Program-made: the position numbers and the translations under genes
Notes under the pieces: generated by a model
Databases searched by the model: none
Told to the model about the DNA's origin: nothing
What the model saw: only the letters and a program-made list of their open reading frames with translations
Part shown: positions 1 through 7,682 of the stretch, piece after piece
How the letters are laid out: every line of letters starts with the position of its first letter
How positions within the stretch are numbered: position 1 is the first letter of the stretch
Assembly (NCBI GenBank): GCA_903927005.1
Contig: CAIYLH010000070.1
Span: 1 to 64,000 of the forward strand
From: an uncultured Pseudomonadota bacterium
GTDB taxonomy: Bacteria; Pseudomonadota; Gammaproteobacteria; Steroidobacterales; Steroidobacteraceae
Length of the DNA stretch: 64,000 bases
Direction of reading: 5' to 3'

Positions 1-79
1 TCTCCGCCAGGCGCGCCGCCTCGTGCTTGAACTCGCGCGTGTACCGACGGCTCGGTACCTCCGATTTCTGCTGTCCCAT
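1..79 (-). CDS. IS3-type transposase OrfA, N-terminal fragment
   Basis: Only the first 26 codons lie inside the window. They read MGQQKSEVPSRRYTREFKHE and continue AARLAE. The YTxEFKxEAxRLAE pattern is the usual beginning of the helix-turn-helix OrfA of IS3-family elements, which binds the element's ends and is normally fused by frameshifting to the DDE OrfB. The ATG at 79 is preceded by a strong ribosome binding site (GGAGG, seven bases upstream). Nothing can be said about whether the full transposase is intact. Confidence 0.65.
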   Translation of the reverse strand, partial: MGQQKSEVPSRRYTREFKHEAARLAE

Positions 80-89
80 ATCGTCCTCC

Positions 90-121
90 GTACATCAGTC
101 AAATTAGCATTTCTGATGTAC
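90..121. repeat. inverted repeat in the IS leader
   Basis: The arms GTACATCAG (90-98) and CTGATGTAC (113-121) are perfect 9-base inverted repeats around a 14-base AT-rich centre. They lie directly upstream of the transposase ribosome binding site. This could be a transposase or repressor binding site that controls OrfA, or a leader hairpin. It is not at the element's outer tip. Confidence 0.55.
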
Positions 122-156
122 GTGGAGACCGGGCAAGGTCATGGTTCCAGCGTGCG

Positions 157-243
157 TCACGGGCACACCGAAGGGCGCGACTTCTTGATCTCACTGCCGA
201 CTGTCGGATCAAGAGAGACCAGCCAGATCTCACCACGTTTCAC
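157..243 (-). pseudogene. mazF: MazF/PemK-type toxin, truncated by insertion
   Basis: A GTG at 243 overlaps the antitoxin stop (GTGA), the usual coupling in mazEF operons. The frame reads VKRGEIWLVSLDPTVGSE and then IKKSRPSV before a stop at 157-159. This is the N-terminal beta-strand region of MazF-family endoribonucleases, normally about 110 residues long, with the conserved RGEIW and RP motifs. Homology ends at the RP motif, where the insertion sequence begins. Only about 25 native residues remain, so the toxin cannot fold into the family barrel and is inactive. The rest of the gene may persist beyond the element, outside the window. Confidence 0.75.
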
Positions 244-497
244 CACTCGTGCTCCGACTCTGCAGCATTCGCAAACTCGCCCATCAAGAGCTCGTCTTCG
301 CCCTGGTTAACAACTGCGCACGCGGCGTCAGCCCAGCCCGTGCGCGCAGGCTTACGAGGCTTGCGCAACACGATGGCCCCGCGTTCGGCGGTGAGCTCGG
401 CCTGCTCGGATAGGCCGACCTGAGCCAAAACGGGCTTTGGGATCACAATGCCAAGTGAATTCCCAATGCGGCGGAGGTTTACGGGCAAGGCTCTCAT
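240..497 (-). CDS. mazE: MazE-type AbrB-fold antitoxin
   Basis: This 85-residue protein begins MRALPVNLRRIGNSLGIVIP, the swapped-hairpin SpoVT-AbrB DNA-binding motif of MazE antitoxins. The acidic C-terminal tail (GEDELLMGEFANAAESEHEW) is the segment that usually wraps and blocks the MazF dimer. The ATG at 497 was chosen over one 51 bases upstream because the AbrB motif starts here and an operator-like palindrome overlaps it. The gene is intact although its toxin partner is truncated, so it is an orphan antitoxin that may still repress its own promoter or neutralise related toxins. Confidence 0.8.
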   Translation of the reverse strand: MRALPVNLRRIGNSLGIVIPKPVLAQVGLSEQAELTAERGAIVLRKPRKPARTGWADAACAVVNQGEDELLMGEFANAAESEHEW

Positions 498-510
498 TGT
501 GTTAACAATG
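495..510. promoter_or_regulatory. palindrome over the mazE start, candidate operator
   Basis: CATTGT and ACAATG form perfect 6-base arms separated by GTTA, and the arm at 495-497 contains the antitoxin ATG. AbrB-type antitoxins bind palindromes at their own promoters, so autoregulation is a reasonable inference. No binding data are available from sequence. Confidence 0.4.
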
Positions 511-657
511 TTATGACTGCGCGCGCAGCTATCAACCGCGACCGGCACCGCCGGAACTACGCCGAGTCGTCACGACAACCCGACGCCGTGCGAACGGTGA
601 GCTACGGCGTATAGCCGCACACCGCGGGCGCTAACCGCATGAATCAACAGGGGGAAA

Positions 658-733
658 TGGTGGCCGGGGTCGGAATCGAACCAACGACACGCGGATTTTC
701 AATCCGCTGCTCTACCAACTGAGCTACCCGGCC
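658..733 (-). tRNA. tRNA-Phe (GAA anticodon)
   Basis: The minus strand starts GGCCGGGTAGCTCAGTTGG and folds into a standard 76-base cloverleaf with acceptor GGCCGGG/CCCGGCC. The anticodon stem encloses a TTGAAAA loop with GAA at the wobble triplet, the T-arm is GGTTCGATTCC, and the terminal CCA is encoded. A small hairpin (CTCCTTG, TTTTT, CAAGGAG at 741-759) lies just upstream of the 5' end. The mazEF remnant and the insertion sequence lie directly 3' of this tRNA, a common insertion point for islands. Confidence 0.95.
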
Positions 734-890
734 ATCTTAACTCCTTGTTTTTCAAGGAGACCCGCTTTACCCGGAGGGGCGCGGGGCGCGTATTAGACCG
801 GGGGCGGCCCAGAGCCGTCAAGGTTGGCTCGCAATTCTCTGTTTTTATAGCCGCCAGCCCTCGCTTGCCGTAGCGGCCGCCGGGGTGCGC

Positions 891-1706
891 TCAATTCGAC
901 GGATGCGCCCAGTTCACCACGATGCGGCTCAACGCCTCCAAGCCGTCCGTCAGCGCCGCCGGCCCCGGCTGCAGGATGATCGGCGACTTGACCTCATGCA
1001 GTTGCCCGGCGCGCACCGCCGGGATCTCGGCCCAGCCATGCCGCGCAGCGACGGTGTCGGGCCGAAATTTCTTACCACACCAGGAGCCGATGATCAGCTC
1101 CGGGGCGCGTCGTGGCACCTCCAGCGGATCGGCAATGATGCGATCGCGACCCAGCGATTGCGCAGCCAACTCAGGGAAGCAATCGTCGCCGCCGGCAATC
1201 TGGATCAACTCTGACACCCAACGGATCGCTGAGATCTGCGGCTCATCCCACTCCTCGAAATAGACCCGCGGCCGTCGCACGAGTTGCGCCGCGGTCCGCC
1301 GCGCCAGGTCGAGGCCGGATTCGAGTTCGTCGACCAACGTCGCGGCCTTCCCCTCGCAACCAATCATCCCGCCCAGCACGCGGATCATCTGCAGTATCTC
1401 GGCAACGCTGCGCTGATTGAAGATGTGCACGGAAATTCCGGCACGGACCAGATCGGCAGCGATGTCAGCCTGCAGATCGGAAAATCCCAGCACGAGGTCA
1501 GGCTTCAGCGCCACGATGCGGTCGATCTTCGCGCTGATGAATGCCGAGACGCGTGGCTTTTCTCGACGCGCGCGCGGCGGTCGCACCGTAAAGCCGGATA
1601 TCCCAACGATCCGCCAGTCCTCAGCGAGCAGATAGAGCGTCTCGGTGGTCTCTTCGGTGAGACACACGATGCGCTCCGGATAGCCGGACTTTCGACTGCT
1701 CAACAT
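891..1706 (-). CDS. BtuF-like metal/cobalamin substrate-binding protein
   Basis: This roughly 270-residue protein has the helical-backbone metal receptor fold of BtuF/FhuD-like ABC transporter binding proteins. It has the opening IVCLTEETTETLYLL, the strand-turn VGISGFTVRPP, the KPDLVLGFSD motif and a second lobe beginning RVYFEEWDEP. No signal peptide is visible, so it may act in the cytoplasm or its export signal may be missed. No BtuC or BtuD genes are adjacent. The ATG at 1706 is preferred over a GTG at 1721, though a start closer to RIVCLTEE is possible. The exact ligand (corrinoid, haem or iron chelate) cannot be read from sequence. Confidence 0.75.
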   Translation of the reverse strand: MLSSRKSGYPERIVCLTEETTETLYLLAEDWRIVGISGFTVRPPRARREKPRVSAFISAKIDRIVALKPDLVLGFSDLQADIAADLVRAGISVHIFNQRSVAEILQMIRVLGGMIGCEGKAATLVDELESGLDLARRTAAQLVRRPRVYFEEWDEPQISAIRWVSELIQIAGGDDCFPELAAQSLGRDRIIADPLEVPRRAPELIIGSWCGKKFRPDTVAARHGWAEIPAVRAGQLHEVKSPIILQPGPAALTDGLEALSRIVVNWAHPSN

Positions 1707-1781
1707 GAAGGGTCTCGCCACGGACGGCTTTGCTCAACCGATGACGATCACGCGTCTGTCGACGCGCGCCGCACGGATTCG

Positions 1782-2069
1782 TTAGGTACTAGGCGTCCCA
1801 CCACTCGGATCGACGAAGCCGGCGGGCTTAGCCACCCCGCCGCCGAACAGGAATTTCTCCATTTCAGTGACCAGGAACTCCCGGTTCTTGGGATCGATCG
1901 GCGTCAGGCGATACTCGTTAATCAGCATCGTCTGGTGAGCAACCCACCGCTGCCAGGCCTCCTTAGAGATCTGGTTGTAGATGCGCTTGCCGAGGTCGCC
2001 TGGATACGGCGCGTAGGTAAGCCCTTCGGCGGCGCGACCCAACACGACACATTGAACGATGCGAGCCAT
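1782..2069 (-). CDS. yggX: YggX-type Fe(II)-trafficking/oxidative damage protection protein
   Basis: The protein starts [17 protein letters not shown], with the CVxLG...GL pattern and the near-N-terminal Cys (residue 7) typical of YggX. It continues with [19 protein letters not shown] and the conserved ML-NEYRL segment. At 95 residues it matches the family. YggX protects labile iron-sulfur clusters and limits oxidative damage. It lies 19 bases downstream of mutY, the same gene pair as in Escherichia coli, so co-transcription is likely. The start at 2069 is favoured over an ATG 39 bases upstream because family members start at MARIV. Confidence 0.93.
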   Translation of the reverse strand: MARIVQCVVLGRAAEGLTYAPYPGDLGKRIYNQISKEAWQRWVAHQTMLINEYRLTPIDPKNREFLVTEMEKFLFGGGVAKPAGFVDPSGGTPST

Positions 2070-2088
2070 CACGTCTCCTAGGTGCAGA

Positions 2089-3192
2089 TCATCTGTTGCG
2101 CTGCGCAAAACCGGGTACGGCCAGCAACCCCACCAACGCCGTGACCGGCGCGGCCAGACCCAGCTTTGCCGGCCGGCGCGAGTTGTACCATGTCTCCCCG
2201 CCTCCCTCCATCACCCCATCGGCGGCCTGCTCATCCGGCACCTCGTGCAGCAAGGGCGTAATACGTAACGTGAAGTGCGTGAACTCATGAACGATCACCT
2301 CGAGGCGCCGAGCGCGCGCTTTTGGCGCCGCCCCCCGGCTACGCGCCTCGCGCGTCGCCGCCGCTGCGTTCGTGAACTCCGGAAACCCCCACAGCCCGCC
2401 CCACAGGCCAGTCGGCGCTCGTTGCGCGAGCAGTAGCGACTCACCACGGCGCAGCACGAGCCACACCACCTCGCGGCTGGGACGAGCCTTCCCCGGCCGG
2501 GCGCTGGGCAACTCGTCGGTACGGTTGGTGGCGAGCGCCACGCAGCCGCTGGCAACCGGGCAGTCGCCGCAGCGCGGCTGACCCCGCGTGCATAACGTCG
2601 CACCCAAATCCATGATGGCCTGCGTGAACGCGGCCGACTCCCGTGCTGGCGTCACCGCCTCGCTGACGGCCCACAGCGCACGCTCCACCGGTTGCGCACC
2701 CGGGAATCCCTCGACCCCCGCCCAGCGCGCAAGTACGCGGCGGACGTTGCCGTCGAGGATAGGCTGGCGCTGGTCGAGAGCGAGCGAGAGGATCGCACCG
2801 GCTGTCGAGCGCCCGATTCCAGGCAGCGCGTGCAGCGCCTCAAATTCCTGCGGAACTTCGCCGCCGTGAGCGGCCGAGATCCGCCCCGCCGCCAGGTGCA
2901 GGTTGCGCGCACGCGCGTAGTACCCCAGCCCAGACCAATGGTGCAGCACTTCGTCCAACGGCGCACTCGCAAGCTCGGCAACGCCCGGGAAGCGCTCCAT
3001 GAAGCGGGTGTAGTACGGAATTACCGTCGCGACCTGAGTCTGCTGCAGCATGATTTCGGAGATCCACACACGATAGAGCGTGCGATCCTGCTGCCACGGC
3101 AGATCGTGGCGGCCGTGGTGGCGATACCAGGCGAGCAGCGCGGGCGCGAAACGCGCAGCGGCCGCGCTGGAGACTTTGACTGGCATCGGCAT
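2089..3192 (-). CDS. mutY: A/G-specific adenine glycosylase MutY
   Basis: MutY removes adenine mispaired with 8-oxoguanine. The HhH-GPD core carries the catalytic Glu near residue 46 ([12 protein letters not shown]), the helix-hairpin-helix [12 protein letters not shown], and the catalytic Asp near 147 (PILDGNV). The iron-sulfur cluster ligands follow the pattern C-x6-C-x2-C-x5-C at about 201-217. A C-terminal NUDIX-like domain that senses 8-oxoG follows ([13 protein letters not shown]). Length is about 367 residues, slightly longer than E. coli MutY. Three in-frame starts (GTG 3198, ATG 3192, ATG 3186) are close together; 3192 is chosen because of an upstream G-rich ribosome binding site. 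Confidence 0.95.
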   Translation of the reverse strand: MPMPVKVSSAAAARFAPALLAWYRHHGRHDLPWQQDRTLYRVWISEIMLQQTQVATVIPYYTRFMERFPGVAELASAPLDEVLHHWSGLGYYARARNLHLAAGRISAAHGGEVPQEFEALHALPGIGRSTAGAILSLALDQRQPILDGNVRRVLARWAGVEGFPGAQPVERALWAVSEAVTPARESAAFTQAIMDLGATLCTRGQPRCGDCPVASGCVALATNRTDELPSARPGKARPSREVVWLVLRRGESLLLAQRAPTGLWGGLWGFPEFTNAAAATREARSRGAAPKARARRLEVIVHEFTHFTLRITPLLHEVPDEQAADGVMEGGGETWYNSRRPAKLGLAAPVTALVGLLAVPGFAQRNR

Positions 3193-3275
3193 GAACACCC
3201 CGGGGGTTCATGCCATTGTAAGTGGCGGCGGGCATCGCGTGCGACCTATTGATCGCACGCCAGCTGCCGGATGGG

Positions 3276-4211
3276 CTACTTGTGCATGCAGAGCTTAACG
3301 TCGCCGCTCTTGGTATCGACGCGCACGCGTCCGGTACCGGCCCCTTCGCGAAAGTTCAGCCGATTACCCGGCCCGAAGCCCTCGCGCGCACCCTTGCGTC
3401 CGCTGCACGTCTCCAGGTCGCCGCTAAAGGTCTGCAGGTCGTACTCGGCCGGCGGCAAAGCGCCAGCGAAGTCAACGTTCAGGTCGCCACTGATCGACTC
3501 GGCATCAAAACGCCCGTCCGCGGCGAGCGTGAGCGCTACGTTGAAGTCTCCCGACACGGTCTTGACCTTGAACCTTGCTACCCCGCCAATGCGCAGCAGG
3601 CCGTCCCCACTGACCGAGTTGATGCTTATCTCGCCGCCGCCACCGTCAATAATCAGGTCGCCACTGACCGTCTGCACCTCGATCAGGCGCGACTCGGGTC
3701 CGGCGTTAAGCTTCACATCGCCACTGACCGTATGCACGCGAACCTCGTGCTGAACGGCGGCCAACACATCACCACTCACGGTCTGGATTTCCTGATTGCC
3801 GCTGACACCACTGACATTGACGTCGGCACTCACCAACTGGGCGCTGATTGATGCAGTGGTTGGTACGTGTATGACGAGCCGCGCTTCCTCGGGGGCGGTC
3901 GGATTCCAGCCAAAATGGATTCCAGCCAACCCGTGCGTTACGACCCTTACGGTCGTGCGCGATCCAACGGTCGTGATCTCCAGACGTTCCACACCGCCTC
4001 CGAGGGTGCCGTTGACTGCAAGTTCAGGCTTGTCCCAACCGATGATTTCGACCCGACCGGCAACGTTGATGACCTCCACCTGGGCATGCGAATCCACCGG
4101 TCGGTGCTCATCTATGTTGCGTGGAGCCGCGGCCAGCGCGAGGGCAGGACACACAGCGGCGAGCAGCAGGCACGCACGCAGCGGGGGCGAAACAAAGCGT
4201 AAGGCGTTCAT
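3276..4211 (-). CDS. secreted DUF4097-family beta-repeat protein
   Basis: This 311-residue protein begins with a signal peptide ending near ALALAAAPR. It then contains repeated short beta units built around VSGD (for example VSADVNVSGVSG, TVSGDVLAAV, TVSGDVKLNA, TVSGDLIIDG, SVSGDGLLRIG, TVSGDFNVAL). This is the DUF4097 right-handed beta-helix-like pattern found in many envelope proteins of unknown function. It is the last gene of an operon in which its start overlaps the anti-sigma-like gene by four bases. It is therefore probably a product controlled by, or reporting to, the sigma/anti-sigma pair, for instance in envelope stress sensing. That role is inference. Confidence 0.8.
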   Translation of the reverse strand: MNALRFVSPPLRACLLLAAVCPALALAAAPRNIDEHRPVDSHAQVEVINVAGRVEIIGWDKPELAVNGTLGGGVERLEITTVGSRTTVRVVTHGLAGIHFGWNPTAPEEARLVIHVPTTASISAQLVSADVNVSGVSGNQEIQTVSGDVLAAVQHEVRVHTVSGDVKLNAGPESRLIEVQTVSGDLIIDGGGGEISINSVSGDGLLRIGGVARFKVKTVSGDFNVALTLAADGRFDAESISGDLNVDFAGALPPAEYDLQTFSGDLETCSGRKGAREGFGPGNRLNFREGAGTGRVRVDTKSGDVKLCMHK

Positions 4212-4771
4212 GTGAGAGTCCTTGTGGCAACAGGTTCGGTGCTGCGTCCAACGATCGAATACAAATCGAATTCCTGCTGTGTCGTGCTCTCGTAGAGCCT
4301 GAGCAGCACGCGACTACCCGGGTCGGCCGAGAGCGCGCGGCGAATGTCGTCCTGGGCGCGGCGGATGCTGGCGAGATCTGCCGCGATGCGCACGCGGGTG
4401 GCCGGCGACAGCAGCCTCACTCGCTCCTCGTAGGTACGTTGCAGCGCAACCCGGGTCGCCTGGTACTCGCTTTCCTTGGCCTCGACCGCGCGCACGCTGC
4501 CGCTCGCGCGGGGCGCATCGACTGCCGACGTGACGGCGGCAAGCTCCACCGGCGGATGGACGGCACGCCCGGCAAGTACCACGGCGACCCCCACGACCGC
4601 GAGCCCCGCCGCGAGGGCATACAGCCTATTACGACGCGCAGGGTGCGCCGGCGCAGCCGAGATCGCTGCATTGATGGCGGGCCACAGATCGGCCGGTGGC
4701 GGCACTGCGCGCGGCAAGGCGGCGAGTAGCCCGTCGAGGTCACGGTCAGACGCGCTCAGGGGCCTGTTCAT
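4208..4771 (-). CDS. membrane-anchored anti-sigma-factor-like protein
   Basis: The 187-residue protein has a short cytoplasmic N-terminus, a single transmembrane helix (LYALAAGLAVVGVAVVLAGR, about residues 50-69) and a periplasmic alpha-helical tail rich in Arg and Glu. It overlaps the upstream ECF sigma gene by four bases and the downstream DUF4097 gene by four bases. Context and topology suggest an anti-sigma factor that holds the sigma factor at the membrane. No zinc-binding ZAS motif (HxxxCxxC) is visible, so it is not a classic zinc anti-sigma. The assignment rests on position and topology. Confidence 0.6.
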   Translation of the reverse strand: MNRPLSASDRDLDGLLAALPRAVPPPADLWPAINAAISAAPAHPARRNRLYALAAGLAVVGVAVVLAGRAVHPPVELAAVTSAVDAPRASGSVRAVEAKESEYQATRVALQRTYEERVRLLSPATRVRIAADLASIRRAQDDIRRALSADPGSRVLLRLYESTTQQEFDLYSIVGRSTEPVATRTLT

Positions 4772-5349
4772 GTCGATGTCTCCAGGCCGAGTCGAGCCGT
4801 GAGCAAAGCGCGCGCACGGTGAAGCTGAGCCTTACTGGTACCAACGGCAATGCCTAGCTCTGCCGCCGCTTCCTCGTGACTGAAGCCATAGAGGCCCACC
4901 ATCACCAGAACGTGGCGGGCGCCGTCCGGCAATGTCGCGATCGCAGCCTCGACGTCGAGGGCGGGCAAGTCGTCGACGGCACGGCGGTCGAGTACCTCGG
5001 CGGGTTCGTCCGTCACCATCTCGAGGCGGGCCGCAAGTCCACGCTGCCGCCCGATCACGGTGTTCACGGCGATACGATGCAGCCACGTGGAGAAGCGACT
5101 GCGCGACGCAAATCCCGGCAGGGCCCGCCAGGCGGCGATGAAGGTCTCCTGCACACAGTCCTCGGCGCGGTCGTGGCGCCCGGTCATGCGCAGGCACAGG
5201 GCGTATATCTGGCCTACATGCCGGCGATACAGCCGCTCGAAGGCACGACGATCGCCACGGGCGGCTGCAGCCACCGCGAGCAGGTCTTCATCGGGTCCGG
5301 CACCCTTGGGGGCCGTGTACTCGCTGAGGGGTGCCGCCGCGACGTCCAT
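4768..5349 (-). CDS. ECF-family RNA polymerase sigma factor
   Basis: The protein of about 193 residues contains sigma region 2 (FERLYRRHVGQIYALCLRMTG and then AEDCVQETFIAAWRALPGF) and the region 2.4 segment FSTWLHRIAVN. Region 4 follows with a helix-turn-helix (YGFSHEEAAAELGIAVGTSK). This is an extracytoplasmic-function sigma factor. The ATG at 5349 is chosen because upstream codons in the longer frame are Arg/Pro-rich and unlike the family. It heads a three-gene operon with the membrane anti-sigma-like protein and DUF4097 protein. Such operons are usually autoregulated, but no promoter motif was identified with confidence. Confidence 0.9.
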   Translation of the reverse strand: MDVAAAPLSEYTAPKGAGPDEDLLAVAAAARGDRRAFERLYRRHVGQIYALCLRMTGRHDRAEDCVQETFIAAWRALPGFASRSRFSTWLHRIAVNTVIGRQRGLAARLEMVTDEPAEVLDRRAVDDLPALDVEAAIATLPDGARHVLVMVGLYGFSHEEAAAELGIAVGTSKAQLHRARALLTARLGLETST

Positions 5350-5441
5350 GCCTGCCTTGCTCCGGATCCTAAGAGCTTGGAGGCGACCACGGGCCCTAAG
5401 GTTTAAACCGCGGGCGGGCGCAGAATGCCCAGCCCGTTCGG

Positions 5442-6152
5442 TCAGGGGCCGCCAGCGGCGTCGCGGCCTGAGAACCAATTGACCGCGTACTGAACGAGCT
5501 GTGAGCCGGTCGCGAGGTTCAGCTTGCGCTTGATGCGCTGACGGTGAGACTCAATGGTCTTGATCGACAGATTGAGCGCCTCTGCAGCCTCGCGGGTAGA
5601 CGAGCCACGGCCAATCATTTGCAGAATCTGCAGCTCGCGGTTAGAAAGCTGGTCGATCGGGTTGGCAGAGACGTATGAAGCGCCCGAAGCGAACTTCTGG
5701 ATCATGCTGCTGCCGACCGCCTCGCTGACATAAATGGCGCCGGACAGCACGCGTCGCAGCGCGGTCAGAAACTGGTCGCTGGCGGCCTGTTTCATGATGT
5801 AACCGTTTGCACCCGCCGCCAACAGGCGTTCCGCGTAGATCGTCTCGTCATGCATCGACAGGACGAGGATCGGCAGCGACGAATAGTGTGCACGGGCATC
5901 CTTGACGATCTCGATACCATCCCCCTGCTTGAGCGAGATATCAACGATCACCACATCCGGACTGAGTTCGCGGATGGCTATCTTGGCATCGCGTGCGTTG
6001 TCGGCCTCGCCGCAAACGCAAAGATCTGGCTCCTGGTCGATCAGCCGCTTCAAGCCCTGCCGGACGATCGGGTGATCATCAACGATCAGAACACGGCGAC
6101 GTGACGCAGCAGAGGCATCACCGGATGCGCCGCGAGCAGGGGCAGTGGCCAT
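5442..6152 (-). CDS. NarL/LuxR-type response regulator
   Basis: An N-terminal receiver domain starts RVLIVDDHPIVRQGLKRLI, with the acidic pocket DD and a phospho-acceptor Asp in DVVIVDISLKQGDG. It has the conserved switch Ser (ILVLSMHD) and Lys (GYIMKQA). The C-terminal LuxR helix-turn-helix reads LSNRELQILQMIGRGSSTRE and continues to IKTIESHRQRIKRKLNL. No sensor kinase is adjacent, so this is an orphan regulator. It sits 92 bases upstream of the ECF sigma operon in the same direction and could be transcribed with it, although the gap leaves room for a separate promoter. Confidence 0.92.
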   Translation of the reverse strand: MATAPARGASGDASAASRRRVLIVDDHPIVRQGLKRLIDQEPDLCVCGEADNARDAKIAIRELSPDVVIVDISLKQGDGIEIVKDARAHYSSLPILVLSMHDETIYAERLLAAGANGYIMKQAASDQFLTALRRVLSGAIYVSEAVGSSMIQKFASGASYVSANPIDQLSNRELQILQMIGRGSSTREAAEALNLSIKTIESHRQRIKRKLNLATGSQLVQYAVNWFSGRDAAGGP

Positions 6153-6498
6153 CTAGAGTCTCCTTCAGAGAATCAATCGAACGAAAAACAGCTGCCAATA
6201 TTGCAACCATCGGCACAGCGAAGACGCCCCGAAGCACCTGCCGCCCGGCCCGCCGCCGGCAACCGCCAGCCCGAAATGTTGCGCTGCAACGTCGGCAAGC
6301 AGCCGATGATCTGGAGGCCAAATACCGACTCGATGGGGCCGCTAGGCTGCACTAGTGGCGGCGCACGCGGCGCCGACACCCGACTCACAGGCACCGGGAC
6401 ACATTGTCCACCGCCTCCCCGCAGGATCCTACCGGGGAAACCCCTAGCAATTTATCAGGGTTCGTGAAGCCCCGCTTGCCAGCGGGCCCTGCGGACGA
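6153..6498. other. 346-base intergenic stretch, no gene seen
   Basis: This stretch lies between the response regulator start and the YceI stop, both on the minus strand. Short frames in it have no recognisable features. It must contain the response regulator promoter and the end of the cytochrome b561-YceI transcript. No strong hairpin was seen. Confidence 0.5.
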
Positions 6499-7131
6499 TC
6501 AGCGCTTAGGCTTGGGCTGGCCTACGGACTTCAATGTCGACTTTGCCACCGGCACCTCGCCCGGCACGACGGGCCCGAGCACGAGGCGCACGGTCACCTC
6601 GACCTTGCGACCGATCATGGCATCGTCAGCCCAATCCCCGGTCCCAAGACCATAGTCGAGCCGATCCAGCGTCACCCGCGCATCCAGCGTGGCGCCACTG
6701 GCTGCCCCTTTCCAGGTAAACGGAAACGCGATGCGCCGCGTACGTCCCTTGATGGTCACGTCAGCATCCGCGACTACGCCGGTTGCCGTCATATGCATCG
6801 CGACGGTGCGAAAAGTCGCGTTGGGGAAGTGCGTGAAGTCGAACCAGTCCGCAGTGGCCAGCGCTGCGTCACGCTCAGAGTTCTTGCTGTCGAGCGACTT
6901 CAACGGAATCGTCACGTCGAAGTGCGACCCCGCAAGGTCATCTGGCGCGTACTGAATGCGCGCATCGAAGGCCCGAAAGACACCATTAAAGCGCTCACCT
7001 TGTTGCGTGCCGGAGAACGCAAGTGAACTCCGCGCAGCGACAACCGGATACACAGGCGCCGCAACGGCGAGCGTTGCCACGAAAGCAAGCGCCACAAAAG
7101 CCGTCCGGAAAACCGCTAAAACTCTCTTCAA
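6499..7131 (-). CDS. YceI-family periplasmic lipid-binding protein
   Basis: A signal peptide (VALAFVATLAVAAPVYPV) is followed by the YceI lipocalin-like barrel. Recognisable parts are SSLAFSGTQQGERFNGVF, FDVTIPLKSLDSKNSERD, WFDFTHFPNATF and the final VTVRLVLGP. YceI proteins bind polyisoprenoid or other amphiphilic ligands in the periplasm. The gene overlaps the cytochrome b561 gene by four bases (ATGA). This b561-YceI pairing is common in proteobacteria and suggests a shared electron-transfer or isoprenoid role. Confidence 0.92.
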   Translation of the reverse strand: MKRVLAVFRTAFVALAFVATLAVAAPVYPVVAARSSLAFSGTQQGERFNGVFRAFDARIQYAPDDLAGSHFDVTIPLKSLDSKNSERDAALATADWFDFTHFPNATFRTVAMHMTATGVVADADVTIKGRTRRIAFPFTWKGAASGATLDARVTLDRLDYGLGTGDWADDAMIGRKVEVTVRLVLGPVVPGEVPVAKSTLKSVGQPKPKR

Positions 7132-7682
7132 AATCTATCCCCCCGCCAAGGCAACATCCGCCGGAGCGTTACGTCATTGTCGATAAAGTGGTGTTTTAGC
7201 GCCACCAGCGCGTGCAGCGCAACCACGCCGATCAACGCGACTGCGCCAATCTCGTGCACGGACCTCGCCAGTACTTTCAGGTGAGGATCGGCGCGAGCCA
7301 GCGCCGGAAGATTCAGCACATGAAACCACTGCAGCGGAAAGCCAGACGCCGAGTTGTACAGCCATCCGGACAGCGGCATCAACAACAGAAGCCCATAGAG
7401 AAGCAAGTGGGCGCTGTGCGCCACGCGCACCTGCCAGATCGGCATTACCGGCAGCGCCGGTCGCTGCTCGGAGAGGCGCCACAGCGCCCGCAGGATCGCG
7501 AGCACGAGAAGCGTCAAGCCGATAGATTTGTGCAGCGCGTAGATCTTCAGCTTGACCGGGCCCAGCGGCAAAGTGGTCATGTAGTAGCCGACCGACACGA
7601 TGCCAAGGAGCAGCACCAACATTCCCCAGTGAAATGTTCGCGTGACCGAGCCCCAACCCCCCGCCGTCGAACGTAGCGCCAT
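7128..7682 (-). CDS. cytochrome b561 family membrane protein
   Basis: This roughly 184-residue protein has four predicted membrane helices and paired haem-ligand His residues: FHWGMLVLLLG, LHKSIGLTLL, HSAHLLLYGLLLLMPLSGWL, and VHEIGAVALIGVVALHALVALKHH. It fits the two-haem YodB/CybB-type cytochrome b561 family, which shuttles electrons from quinols. The ATG at 7682, preceded by GAAGGAATGAAGT, is chosen over upstream starts that would add an unrelated basic leader. It is translationally coupled to the downstream YceI gene. Confidence 0.9.
   Translation of the reverse strand: MALRSTAGGWGSVTRTFHWGMLVLLLGIVSVGYYMTTLPLGPVKLKIYALHKSIGLTLLVLAILRALWRLSEQRPALPVMPIWQVRVAHSAHLLLYGLLLLMPLSGWLYNSASGFPLQWFHVLNLPALARADPHLKVLARSVHEIGAVALIGVVALHALVALKHHFIDNDVTLRRMLPWRGDRF

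Larger units (their letters stand above)
1..167 (-). mobile_element. left end of an IS3-family-like insertion sequence (runs off window)
   Basis: The start of a transposase OrfA reading frame lies at the window edge, preceded by about 90 bases of non-coding DNA. The likely outer boundary is near position 167, where the minus-strand sequence TGTGCCCGTGACG interrupts a MazF-type toxin frame. The boundary is inferred from where toxin homology stops. The other end and any target duplication are outside the window, so the family rests on the OrfA N-terminus alone. Confidence 0.6.

Noticed and set aside
741-759. Hairpin CTCCTTG-TTTTT-CAAGGAG as a terminator
   Set aside because: It lies upstream of the tRNA-Phe 5' end and no gene ends there in the minus direction. 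Its role is unclear.
1284-2081. A 265-codon open frame on the plus strand
   Set aside because: It is the complement of the BtuF-like and yggX genes and has no recognisable feature.
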